A model generated the notes under the pieces. The model saw only the letters and a program-made list of their open reading frames with translations, was not told the origin of the DNA and ran no database searches. A stretch of DNA of 56,583 nt, from positions 1 through 56,583 of the forward strand of contig CATYEN010000010.1 in NCBI GenBank assembly GCA_958405565.1, given 5' to 3'. Every line of letters begins with the position of its first letter. Positions within the stretch are counted from its first letter, which is position 1. Shown in pieces: positions 33,499-40,628 of this stretch. This stretch comes from an uncultured Collinsella sp. (GTDB lineage Bacteria > Actinomycetota > Coriobacteriia > Coriobacteriales > Coriobacteriaceae). The position numbers and the translations under genes were made by a program.

Positions 33499-33541
33499 CA
33501 TAGCAAAGGTGTACGCACAGACAAGAAGGAGCTACGCGACC

Positions 33542-34576
33542 ATGGGTAAAACGGTTCTTACCTTCGGCGAGATCATGATGAGGCTCTCGCCCAAAGATCA
33601 CCTGCGTATTGAGCAGGCCACCGAGTTCGACGTCCGCTACGGCGGCGCCGAGGCCAACACCGCGCTTTCCCTGGCCTACCAGGGCGACAAGGCCGCTTAC
33701 GTTTCCGTCGTTCCGGCCAACCGCCTGGGCGAGTGCGCCCTGCGCTCGCTGAAGGTCTACGACGTCGACACCACGCGCGTCGTGCGCCAGGGCGGCCGTC
33801 TTGGTTCCTATGTGTTTGAGGTCGGCGCTTCGCAGCGCGGCAACGGCTGCGTCTACGACCGCAAGTACTCGGCCATCAACATGGCCAAGCGCGACATCTT
33901 TGACTGGGACGAGATCCTCAAGGGCATCGACGTCTTCTACTTCTCTGGCGTGACGCCCGCCGTCTCCGACGAGATGGCCGCTGCCTGCAAGGACGCTCTC
34001 ACCGCTTGCCGCGCCAAGGGCATCACCACCGTGTGCGACGTTAACTACCGCGGCAAGATGTGGTCGCCCGAGAAGTCGCAGGCAACCATGAAGGAACTCC
34101 TGCCGCTCGTCGACATCTGCATCGCCAACGACGAGGACGCACCTGCCGGCCTCGGCATGACCTGCGTCTCCGGTTCCCTTGCCCACGGCATCGAGGAGCG
34201 CGACACCTACGTCGAGATGGCCCGTCAGATCTGCGCCGAGTACGGCTGCAAGAAGGTCGCCTCCGTCGTCCGCAACATCTCCTGCGTCGAGCGCTCCATC
34301 TGGATGGGCATGCTTTATGACGCCGAGAGCGGTGAGCACTGGTTCTCCCCTGCCCATGACGTGCACGTGCTCGAGGGCGTTGCCGCCGGCGACGCTTTCA
34401 ACGCCGGCCTCGTCCATGCCCTCATCAACGACTTCGACCCGCAGGACGCCGTCAACTACGCCATCGCGGCCTCGATCCTCAAGCTCACCATCAAGGGCGA
34501 TTCCAACCTGGTGACCGCCGACGAGATCGCCGCCGTGGCCAACGCCGCTGACGGTGGCACCCGCGTCGCCCGTTAA
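33542..34576 (+). CDS. kdgK: 2-keto-3-deoxygluconate kinase (PfkB family)
   Basis: A 344-residue sugar kinase that phosphorylates 2-keto-3-deoxygluconate (KDG) to KDPG in uronate/pectin breakdown. The N-terminal FGEIMMRLSPKDHLRIEQA and YGGAEANTALSLAYQG match KDG kinases. The C-terminal PfkB motif GVAAGDAFNAGL carries the catalytic Asp. The start is the ATG preceded by AAGGAG. The aldolase that splits its product follows 255 bases downstream. A divergent LacI-type gene and operators control it. Confidence 0.9.
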   Translation: MGKTVLTFGEIMMRLSPKDHLRIEQATEFDVRYGGAEANTALSLAYQGDKAAYVSVVPANRLGECALRSLKVYDVDTTRVVRQGGRLGSYVFEVGASQRGNGCVYDRKYSAINMAKRDIFDWDEILKGIDVFYFSGVTPAVSDEMAAACKDALTACRAKGITTVCDVNYRGKMWSPEKSQATMKELLPLVDICIANDEDAPAGLGMTCVSGSLAHGIEERDTYVEMARQICAEYGCKKVASVVRNISCVERSIWMGMLYDAESGEHWFSPAHDVHVLEGVAAGDAFNAGLVHALINDFDPQDAVNYAIAASILKLTIKGDSNLVTADEIAAVANAADGGTRVAR

Positions 34577-34591
34577 TTCGTTCCCCATTCC

Positions 34592-34631
34592 GCGGGCTGC
34601 AGTTTCCCATACCCATACCTCTGCAGCCCGC
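34592..34631 (+). terminator. Hairpin after kdgK
   Basis: Perfect 11-bp arms GCGGGCTGCAG and CTGCAGCCCGC, 18-base loop containing CCCATACCCATACC. There is no strong T-run. It lies 15 bases past the kdgK stop and may attenuate transcription into the aldolase gene or protect the kdgK message. Confidence 0.55.
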
Positions 34632-34650
34632 TCCCCGATTCCTCCGGTCG

Positions 34651-34781
34651 GGCAAAACCACCAGTCCCATTCCGGTTTTGCCTGGCATTCCCTACACGAC
34701 TGGTCGCGCAGCCGGTTTTGGAATTGCTTGTGACCCCAAGCAGTGCCTCCGATAACCAGTCCAAAACCGGCTCATGACCAG
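34651..34781. other. Two successive inverted repeats between kdgK and the aldolase gene
   Basis: First: GGCAAAACC (34651-34659) with GGTTTTGCC (34674-34682). Second: a 23-base arm from CTGGTC to TTTTGGA (34700-34722) with an arm from TCCAAAACC to GACCAG (34760-34781), a few mismatches, with GCTTG/CAAGC inside. Both share the word CCGGTTTTG. Nothing coding was seen in this 255-base gap. Confidence 0.6.
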
Positions 34782-34831
34782 CCCTTTTAGCAATTACGCG
34801 CACTCGCGCGCCGCACATCGAAAGGAACATA

Positions 34832-35473
34832 ATGTTCGATCAGTTCTACACCACGCTTGAGTCCCTGGGCATCGTGCCGGTCGTCGTCCTCGACAAGGTC
34901 GAGGACGCCGCTCCGCTCGCTCACGCCCTGATGGCCGCCGGCATGAAGTCCGCCGAGGTCACCTTCCGCACCGCCTGCGCCGCCGAGTGCATCGCCGCTA
35001 TGGCCGAGGCCGAGCCCGAGATGTGCGTGGGCGCCGGCACCGTCCTGACCGTCGAGCAGGTTGAGCAGGCCCGCGCCGCCGGTGCCAAGTTCATCGTCTC
35101 CCCGGGCTACAACGAGGACGTCGTCAAGCACTGCATCGACATCGACCTGCCCGTGCTGCCCGGCACCGTGACCCCCTCCGAGGTCACCGCTGCCGTCAAC
35201 CTGGGCCTCAAGGTCACCAAGTTCTTCCCCGCGGCTCAGTACGGCGGCCTGAACACCATCAAGGCCCTCGCTGCTCCGTTTGTCGGCCATCGCTTTATGC
35301 CCACCGGCGGCGTGAGCACCGCTAACGTCGAGGAGTACCTGAGCTCCTCCGCCATCATCGCCTGCGGTGGCACCTGGATGGTCAAGCCGGCCCTGTTCGC
35401 CGACGGCGACTTCTCCAAGGTCGAGCAGATCGCCCGCGAGGCCATGGACGTCGTCAAGAAGGTCCGCGCCTAA
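34832..35473 (+). CDS. eda: KDPG aldolase (2-keto-3-deoxy-6-phosphogluconate aldolase)
   Basis: A 213-residue class I aldolase that splits KDPG into pyruvate and glyceraldehyde 3-phosphate. The Schiff-base lysine is Lys130 in LKVTKFFPAAQYGG. The catalytic Glu42 and phosphate-binding Arg46 lie in SAEVTFRTACA. The late phosphate loop is MPTGGVSTANVEEYL. The ribosome site AAAGGA is upstream of the ATG. With the kinase it completes the conversion of KDG to central intermediates. A terminator follows at 35490. Confidence 0.94.
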   Translation: MFDQFYTTLESLGIVPVVVLDKVEDAAPLAHALMAAGMKSAEVTFRTACAAECIAAMAEAEPEMCVGAGTVLTVEQVEQARAAGAKFIVSPGYNEDVVKHCIDIDLPVLPGTVTPSEVTAAVNLGLKVTKFFPAAQYGGLNTIKALAAPFVGHRFMPTGGVSTANVEEYLSSSAIIACGGTWMVKPALFADGDFSKVEQIAREAMDVVKKVRA

Positions 35474-35489
35474 CCCAGCTCTCTATCGT

Positions 35490-35513
35490 GGGGGGCGCCC
35501 AGACTGCGCCCCC
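35490..35513 (+). terminator. Terminator of the KDPG aldolase gene
   Basis: Arms GGGGGCGC and GCGCCCCC with a seven-base loop, followed by ATTTTTG. It begins 17 bases past the stop codon. Confidence 0.85.
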
Positions 35514-35520
35514 ATTTTTG

Positions 35521-35619
35521 AAGCGGCTCGGAAGCGTGCCGTTTCCGTCACGGACAAGAACCGAAACCGTCTTGTATGCTGATAGAACGTGACGGAAGCG
35601 ACACGCCCCCGAGCCGCTT
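35521..35619. repeat. 99-base long hairpin I
   Basis: Outer perfect arms AAGCGGCTCGG (35521-35531) and CCGAGCCGCTT (35609-35619). An inner 18-base pair of arms (35535-35552 with 35588-35605) has two mismatches. It is followed by TTTTC. It is the first of three unrelated long hairpins in the 365-base gap between convergent genes. Confidence 0.75.
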
Positions 35620-35667
35620 TTTCTTGACCAATTAAACTCTTCAACATAGCCCAGAGCGCCAAAACAA

Positions 35668-35730
35668 ATGCGGTGCCGTCTGGAGGATCGACCCCTTGCT
35701 TCCGGTCTGTTCCTCCAAACGGCACCGCAT
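35668..35730. repeat. Long hairpin II
   Basis: Twenty-base arms (ATGCGGTGCCGTCTGGAGGA and its complement) with one mismatch and a 23-base loop. The sequence is unrelated to hairpins I and III on either side. Confidence 0.75.
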
Positions 35731-35757
35731 CTTTGTGCCCCGGCCACGCCTCAACGC

Positions 35758-35824
35758 AGTTGCGGTGAAATAGGGACTGTTTGCGCCACCTGGGCTGCAA
35801 AACAATCCCTATTTCACCGCAACT
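35758..35824. repeat. Long hairpin III
   Basis: Perfect 19-base arms (AGTTGCGGTGAAATAGGGA and its complement). Pairing continues inwards through TGTTTGC/GCAAAACA with a bulge. It lies 15 bases beyond the stop of the GntR gene. The word AGGGACTGT recalls the GGGACAGGC/GGGACTGCC words of family B and of the hairpin at 43777. Confidence 0.75.
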
Positions 35825-35838
35825 TATGAGGGGATAGA

Positions 35839-36531
35839 TTAGATGGACGAATCTTTGGGCAGCTCGAAGTAATCGGGATGCAGGGCGATAACTGGGCCCT
35901 GCTCTTCGGGCATCAGATGCAGATGCGTCTGCGCCAGATAGCTCGCCGCATCGGTGTCGCCTTCCTTAATGGCCTCCAAAATTCGGCGGTGTTGCCGACG
36001 AATCGGCTCCCAGTCCAGATCCTGCGACACCGCACGCAGCCAGTTGTAGCGCTCAAAATGTGTGTTGATGCTCTTCATCCAATCCCACAGCATGTGGCGA
36101 CCGGCAATCTCAAAGCACGTCTCGTGGAACAGGTTGTCCAGGTCAAAGAAGCGTCGCGTCTCGCTGTGGTCGAGCGACTCTGACTCAAGGAGAATCTGCT
36201 CAAGCTGGTGCTTTTGCTCGGGCGTAGCAGCCGAGCAGCATTTGATCAGCACACTTCTCTCGAGCTTCTCGCGCAAAAAGCAGGCGTTCTCGGCACGCTC
36301 CATGCTGATCTTTGAAACATAGGTACCGCTCTTGGGGCGCGTTTCCACCAGCTCCTGCTCGCGCAGGCGTACAAAGGACTCGCGGATGGGCGTGCGACCG
36401 ATCCCAGTCTCCTTTTCCAGACCAATCGCCGAAAGGCGCGTGCCGGGCTTGAGCTCGGCATAAATGATCTTGGAGCGCAATGCGTTGTATGCCTGGTCTT
36501 GCAGGCTCTGATAATGCTGGTGCTGTTCCAT
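35839..36531 (-). CDS. GntR-family regulator (FadR/FCD subfamily)
   Basis: A 230-residue regulator. The N-terminal winged helix (~8-75) reads QAYNALRSKIIYAELKPGTR and GIGRTPIRESFVRLREQ. The C-terminal all-helical FCD effector domain has the metal-binding pattern Asp/His (DLDNLFHETCFE) and later His (THFERY, RQHRRILEAI). FCD members usually sense organic or sugar acids. Its nearness to the KDG genes suggests a uronate-related ligand, but it is convergent to them and its target is unknown. The start is taken at MEQHQHYQ with GAGGGC upstream. Confidence 0.87.
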   Translation of the reverse strand: MEQHQHYQSLQDQAYNALRSKIIYAELKPGTRLSAIGLEKETGIGRTPIRESFVRLREQELVETRPKSGTYVSKISMERAENACFLREKLERSVLIKCCSAATPEQKHQLEQILLESESLDHSETRRFFDLDNLFHETCFEIAGRHMLWDWMKSINTHFERYNWLRAVSQDLDWEPIRRQHRRILEAIKEGDTDAASYLAQTHLHLMPEEQGPVIALHPDYFELPKDSSI

Positions 36532-36638
36532 AAAGCCCTCGGATAAAGCCCACGGTTTGTCGAATTTCATCACGTAATACTATCGCATCGACACGCCCCA
36601 GCTCCCAATCAGTCTTTTTGGGACGGGGCTCTTTTTGA

Positions 36639-37892
36639 CTATGAGCGCTCGTATTTCGTGGCCCGCCCGGTTCCCTGCCTTACGATTGCATTCCGTTCAA
36701 GCAGAGATTCGAGTGCCGCCAACGTCCGCATGCGGCTCAGCCCCGTCTGTTTTTCAATCTCGCTTCGCGACATAATTCGCCCGCCCGACAAAGCCTTGAG
36801 AACCTGGACCTCTTCCTCGGACCCTTCAAAGGCATCGGTAACGGGCAATGTGACGGCTACCATGCCGCCGCGAACATCAAAAATTGGTTGATTGATCGAA
36901 TCGCGATAGGCACGTCTAATGCGCGCGATTCCCGTACCAAATTTCTCGATGTAATCCAGCTTTAAGAAGGCCTCTGCAACGATGGGGTTTCTGAGCACGG
37001 ATATCTGCCCATACAGGTATTGTTCCGTCGTCAAACCGGCGGGCAGCGATCCGGGGGAGGTCACAACGACACGATCATCGTACAGGGCAATTTGAACGTT
37101 CGCTCGAACGTCCCACGTCCGATGCACCAAAGCGTTTGCAACAGCTTCGCGGAATGCCTCAAGAGGAATTCGATCGGTTTGGACGCGCTCCATCCCTTCG
37201 ATACGCTCATAACGGTAGTAGCGTGCAAACATAGCCACCGCCCTGTCCACCTGCTCAATTGCGGATACATTTGTCGCCGCCTCGCGATCCAAGATCACAT
37301 CCTCGGTATCGCCAAAACGGACGCAGTCGATGCCCGGAAAATCATTCTTATCCGCTAAAATCGCCGCGGCATTGGTATAGCCGTCCTTGCCAAGCAAGCG
37401 AAGCGTGCGCATGATATCCGGCGTTAGCTCGGAAATGCCGAGGTGTTCAACACACTTATGCTCGAGCGTATGAAAGCTCAAGTCCTGGCGAGCCGACGTG
37501 AGCGCGTCGAACGTTACGTTGCCGCCTTCGAGCGTCAGCCTGCCATACTCAAACCGGTCGACCTCCACCGTTGCCGAATCGTTTCGCCTGTAGGCCTTTC
37601 CCTTGCTTCGATAGGGTTTGTCCTGTCCCTCATAAACCGTAAGGATTACGGTCCCGTGTTTCTCATCGGGCTCAAGCGAGTAACGGGGCGCGGGATCAAG
37701 GCTGTCGTTAATCATGTTCTCGATGCGCAGGCATTCTGCAACCGGATCCGCAAGGCCGACAGCCACGCCATCGTCATCAACGCCAAACTCAATCTTGCCC
37801 GTCCCGTAGTTTGCATAGGCGCTCACCGTTTTAAGAAACGTCGGCGTAACGCTTTCCTTGTATTCGACTGTAGGGCTCTCTCTAACAACCAT
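36639..37892 (-). CDS. AlbA_2/Schlafen-type DNA-binding regulator with GHKL-like domain
   Basis: A 417-residue protein of the family annotated as ATP-binding or RNA-binding (AlbA_2, formerly AAA_4) transcriptional regulators. The N-terminal AlbA_2 domain covers ~5-125 (ESPTVEYKESVTPTFLKTVS, NYGTGKIEFGVDDDG). The middle contains a degenerate ATPase-like domain of the HATPase_c_4 type (LEAFREAVANALVHRTW, GSLPAGLTTEQYL, FGTGIARIRRAY). The end is a winged helix (IMSRSEIEKQTGLSRMRTL). Such genes are often orphan regulators or stress/defence-associated. It starts at the ATG with GAGGGGG eight bases upstream. A 19-bp inverted repeat sits in its promoter region. Confidence 0.8.
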   Translation of the reverse strand: MVVRESPTVEYKESVTPTFLKTVSAYANYGTGKIEFGVDDDGVAVGLADPVAECLRIENMINDSLDPAPRYSLEPDEKHGTVILTVYEGQDKPYRSKGKAYRRNDSATVEVDRFEYGRLTLEGGNVTFDALTSARQDLSFHTLEHKCVEHLGISELTPDIMRTLRLLGKDGYTNAAAILADKNDFPGIDCVRFGDTEDVILDREAATNVSAIEQVDRAVAMFARYYRYERIEGMERVQTDRIPLEAFREAVANALVHRTWDVRANVQIALYDDRVVVTSPGSLPAGLTTEQYLYGQISVLRNPIVAEAFLKLDYIEKFGTGIARIRRAYRDSINQPIFDVRGGMVAVTLPVTDAFEGSEEEVQVLKALSGGRIMSRSEIEKQTGLSRMRTLAALESLLERNAIVRQGTGRATKYERS

Positions 37893-37935
37893 ATGCACAA
37901 CCCCCTCGTTTCGTACCATTCATAACCGTATTATA

Positions 37936-37988
37936 AGACGAAAACCGTTTGCGTACTGATTTATCCAAGACGCAAATGGTTTTCGTCT
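37936..37988 (-). promoter_or_regulatory. Inverted repeat in the promoter region of the AlbA_2 gene
   Basis: Nineteen-base arms (AGACGAAAACCGTTTGCGT, 37936-37954, with 37970-37988) with one mismatch and a 15-base loop. It lies 44 bases upstream of the start codon. It may be an operator for the gene's own product or another unique-sequence hairpin of the kind common in this window. Confidence 0.55.
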
Positions 37989-38013
37989 GTCAATACGTCT
38001 GCAATCCAAACGA

Positions 38014-38049
38014 AAAGAGCCCCGAGCTCGTTTGAACTCGGGGCTCTTT
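38014..38049 (-). terminator. Terminator downstream of the FAD/FMN reductase gene
   Basis: Perfect 13-bp arms AAAGAGCCCCGAG and CTCGGGGCTCTTT, ten-base loop, followed on the minus strand by TCGTTT. It ends the transcript of the gene at 38201, more than 150 bases after its stop. Confidence 0.85.
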
Positions 38050-38061
38050 GTGCCGCACATC

Positions 38062-38200
38062 TATGAGAGGAGTAATTCGATGCGTACGAGCGCTACTCCA
38101 TGAAGCCGCCCTGGGATGGCGGCAACCTCGTCAATGGGTTCAGGTTTACATGCATCAACTTAGCGCAAAGTAACCTGGCCCCCATGCACCAAGGGGCTGG
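38062..38200. other. Possible structured RNA between reductase stop and terminator
   Basis: About 140 bases with several consistent stems. On the plus strand these are GGAGTA/TACTCC, GCCGCC/GGCGGC, CAGGTTTAC/GTAACCTG and CCCC/GGGG. The plus strand also contains ATGAAGCCG and CGGCAACC, words reminiscent of the SAM-riboswitch core. However, no plus-strand gene follows, and the rest of that core is absent. As transcribed from the reductase gene (minus), it would be a long structured 3' end. Confidence 0.35.
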
Positions 38201-40150
38201 CTAGAGCTCGCAGGCAACCTTGTAGCCATCGCCGATGGCGTCGCGGATGTTGCCGCACTTGTTGGCATCGCCCAGCACGTGGGTGGTAACACCGGCTGCA
38301 GCCAGGTCGTCGGCCAGCTTGGTATTGGGACGATAGCCCATGGCAAGCACCAGCGTGTCGGCGTCGGCGATGGTGTGGACCTCGCCGTCCTTCTCGTAGC
38401 TGATGGCGTCCTCGGTAATCTCGGTCACCTTGGCCTCGGTCAGCACGTGAACGCCCTTGGAGAGCATGCGCGTGATGAGCACCGCGCGACCGGCACCACC
38501 CTCGTTGGCGGCGAGCGTCTTGGTCATCTCGATGACAGTGACATCGCGATTGGCCGGCGACAAGTCGTTGACCAGCGGGGCCAGGTAATCGGCCGTCTCG
38601 CAACCGACGGTGCCGCCACCCACGATGACGATCTTCTTACCCGGGAAAGCCTTGCCGCCCAGCAGGTCGTCGGCCGTCATGACCTGCTTAAAGCTCTGCA
38701 TAAAGGCCGGCGCGATGGGTTCGGCGCCATAGGCCAGGACAACCTCGTAACCCGCGTAGTCGCGCTGGATGTCCTCGGCGGTCAGCTCGGTGCCAAATAC
38801 GCACCTCACGCCGGCCTCGGCCAGGCGACGGTACTGATACTTGATCACGCGCGTGAGCTCCTGCTTTGCCGGCGGAACGGCTGCGATGCGCATCTCGCCG
38901 CCCGGCTCGTCCTGCTTGTCCACGAGCACCACGTTATGGCCGCGCTTGGCGGCAATGTAGGCTGCCTCCATGCCCGCGGGACCGGCACCCACAACGAGCA
39001 CGTTCTTTGCCTCGGCGGCAGGCTCGTAGCCAGCCTCGTCGCGCTCCACGTCCGGATTGACGGTGCAGGAGATGCGCTTGCCAAACATGATGCCGTTCAA
39101 GCAGCGCAGGCAACCGATGCAGGGACGGATCTCGTCGGCGTTTCCGGCAGCCGCCTTGTTGCAGAACTCGGCATCGCACAGGTTGGCGCGGCCCATCATG
39201 CAGATGTCGGCGGCGCCGTCCTCGATCAGCTCCTCGGCAATCCAGGCCTCGTTGATACGGCCGACGGTGGCGACGGGAATGTTGACGTGCTTTTTGATCT
39301 CGCGCGAGCAGGCGGCGTGCGAGGCCTGCTGCGTGCCGGCGGCGGGAATGGCGGAACCGCGCTTGATGGTGGTGCCGCCCGACACGTGAATCATGTCGAC
39401 GCCGGCCTTCTCCAGACGACGCGAGACGTAGATCATGTCGTTGAGGGTCAGGCCGCCATCGGTGTACTCGTCGCCCGAGATGCGGACGTCGATGATAAAG
39501 TCCTTGCCGCAGCGCTCGCGAATCTCGGCGATGACCTCGAGCAGGAAGCGCATGCGGGCGTCGAGCGAGCCGCCGTACTCGTCGGTGCGCTTGTTATAGA
39601 GCGGGGTCAAAAAGCCGCCGAGCATGCCATGGGCGTGCGCCGCATGGACCTCGACGCCATCGACGCCAGCCTTCTGCATACGAACGGCAGCGTCGCCAAA
39701 CTGATGCGTGAGCTCGTGGATCTCGTCGACCGTGATGGGGCGCGGCGCCTCGCGGGCATAGGACGGCCCCACAAAGGACGGAGCGATCAGGCGCGGCGTG
39801 CCCGGAATGTTAAAGGCCATGTAGGCGGGGTGGAAGAGCTGCGGCATGATCTTACAGCCATACTCGTGGACGGCCGCGGCGAGCTTTTCCCAGCCGGGGA
39901 TAAACGTGTCGTCGTAGCAGCACATGTCGCCCGGCAGATAAGTATAGGTAGGCTCGACCGTCACGACCTCGGTAATGATGAGGCCCACGCCGCCCTTGGC
40001 GCGGGCACGGTAATGATCGACCAAGTCGTCGGTCACATAGCCATGATCGGCCAGGTTGGTAGATACCGGCGGCATAAAGACACGGTTCTTGACCTCGGTC
40101 GTACCGACCTTGATCGGGCTAAAGAGCATCGGATAGGCGGAGGACTCCAT
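38201..40150 (-). CDS. Old-Yellow-Enzyme-type NADH:flavin oxidoreductase with FAD/NAD domain
   Basis: A 649-residue enzyme of the 2,4-dienoyl-CoA reductase/BaiCD/trimethylamine dehydrogenase group. Residues ~1-340 form an FMN TIM barrel (YPMLFSPIKVGTTEVKNRV, GVDGVEVHAAHAHGML, PLYNKRTDEYGGS). The 4Fe-4S cysteines are in CIGCLRCLNG plus a later Cys (RISCTVNP). The C-terminal half has two Rossmann motifs for FAD (VVGAGPAGMEAAYIAAKRGH) and NAD(P) (KIVIVGGGTVGCETADYL). It reduces enones or other activated double bonds, possibly dietary or bile compounds. The substrate cannot be told from sequence. The ATG with AAAGGAAC upstream is used. Confidence 0.9.
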   Translation of the reverse strand: MESSAYPMLFSPIKVGTTEVKNRVFMPPVSTNLADHGYVTDDLVDHYRARAKGGVGLIITEVVTVEPTYTYLPGDMCCYDDTFIPGWEKLAAAVHEYGCKIMPQLFHPAYMAFNIPGTPRLIAPSFVGPSYAREAPRPITVDEIHELTHQFGDAAVRMQKAGVDGVEVHAAHAHGMLGGFLTPLYNKRTDEYGGSLDARMRFLLEVIAEIRERCGKDFIIDVRISGDEYTDGGLTLNDMIYVSRRLEKAGVDMIHVSGGTTIKRGSAIPAAGTQQASHAACSREIKKHVNIPVATVGRINEAWIAEELIEDGAADICMMGRANLCDAEFCNKAAAGNADEIRPCIGCLRCLNGIMFGKRISCTVNPDVERDEAGYEPAAEAKNVLVVGAGPAGMEAAYIAAKRGHNVVLVDKQDEPGGEMRIAAVPPAKQELTRVIKYQYRRLAEAGVRCVFGTELTAEDIQRDYAGYEVVLAYGAEPIAPAFMQSFKQVMTADDLLGGKAFPGKKIVIVGGGTVGCETADYLAPLVNDLSPANRDVTVIEMTKTLAANEGGAGRAVLITRMLSKGVHVLTEAKVTEITEDAISYEKDGEVHTIADADTLVLAMGYRPNTKLADDLAAAGVTTHVLGDANKCGNIRDAIGDGYKVACEL

Positions 40151-40252
40151 ACAGGGTTCCTTTCGTTTGAGCCGCTCGGCGGCAGTTGCTAACGTACTTA
40201 TCGTACCAGCAACTGCCGTATCCGCAGTCAAACATACCCAAACGCCGGTCGG

Positions 40253-40453
40253 CTAATGAATACCGCGGCCCAAGTCTTCGGCAATTTTGTCCACGCCCTT
40301 AAGTGCGGCGCAGGTTTTTTTGTTGGAACAATGTCCCGTGCAAACGCCGCCCTGAGCGCAGTCGGCGCAGGTGCCCTTGCGATAAATGCGCACGCACACG
40401 GCGACAAACGCAATGCCGATAACGGCCAGTACAACAATATCGATAGGTGCCAT
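40253..40453 (-). CDS. FeoB-associated Cys-rich membrane protein
   Basis: A 66-residue protein: one N-terminal membrane helix (IDIVVLAVIGIAFVAVCVRI), then a short cysteine-rich tail with Cys in TCADCAQGGVCTGHC and KKTCAAL. This is the pattern of the FeoB-associated Cys-rich family that accompanies FeoB in Gram-positive anaerobes and may serve in iron handling at the membrane. It lies 176 bases after feoB, beyond a terminator, with its own strong ribosome site GAGGAGG. Confidence 0.85.
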   Translation of the reverse strand: MAPIDIVVLAVIGIAFVAVCVRIYRKGTCADCAQGGVCTGHCSNKKTCAALKGVDKIAEDLGRGIH

Positions 40454-40570
40454 AGCAAGCCTCCTCTAGTTAACCACCACTTACTTTACCCCATTCTCCA
40501 CCTGCCAAAAAGGGACAGGTATATTTTGGTCGGTTTTATCTGCGGAAACGCCACATCTCCCTCACCAAAA

Positions 40571-40599
40571 AGCCCGAGTGTCGCTGGGACACCCGGGCT
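40571..40599 (-). terminator. Terminator of the feo operon
   Basis: Arms AGCCCGAGTGTC and GACACCCGGGCT (one mismatch), five-base loop. On the minus strand it is followed by TTTTTGG. It lies 30 bases past the feoB stop. Confidence 0.88.
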
Positions 40600-40628
40600 C
40601 GTGGAAAGGGGCTGATCCTTATTCGGAC

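Noticed and set aside
38062..38200. TPP, FMN or c-di-GMP riboswitch
   Set aside because: Short words such as GGGTTCAGG and GCGCAAAG resemble parts of these families, but the conserved cores are not complete and no gene lies downstream in the matching direction.
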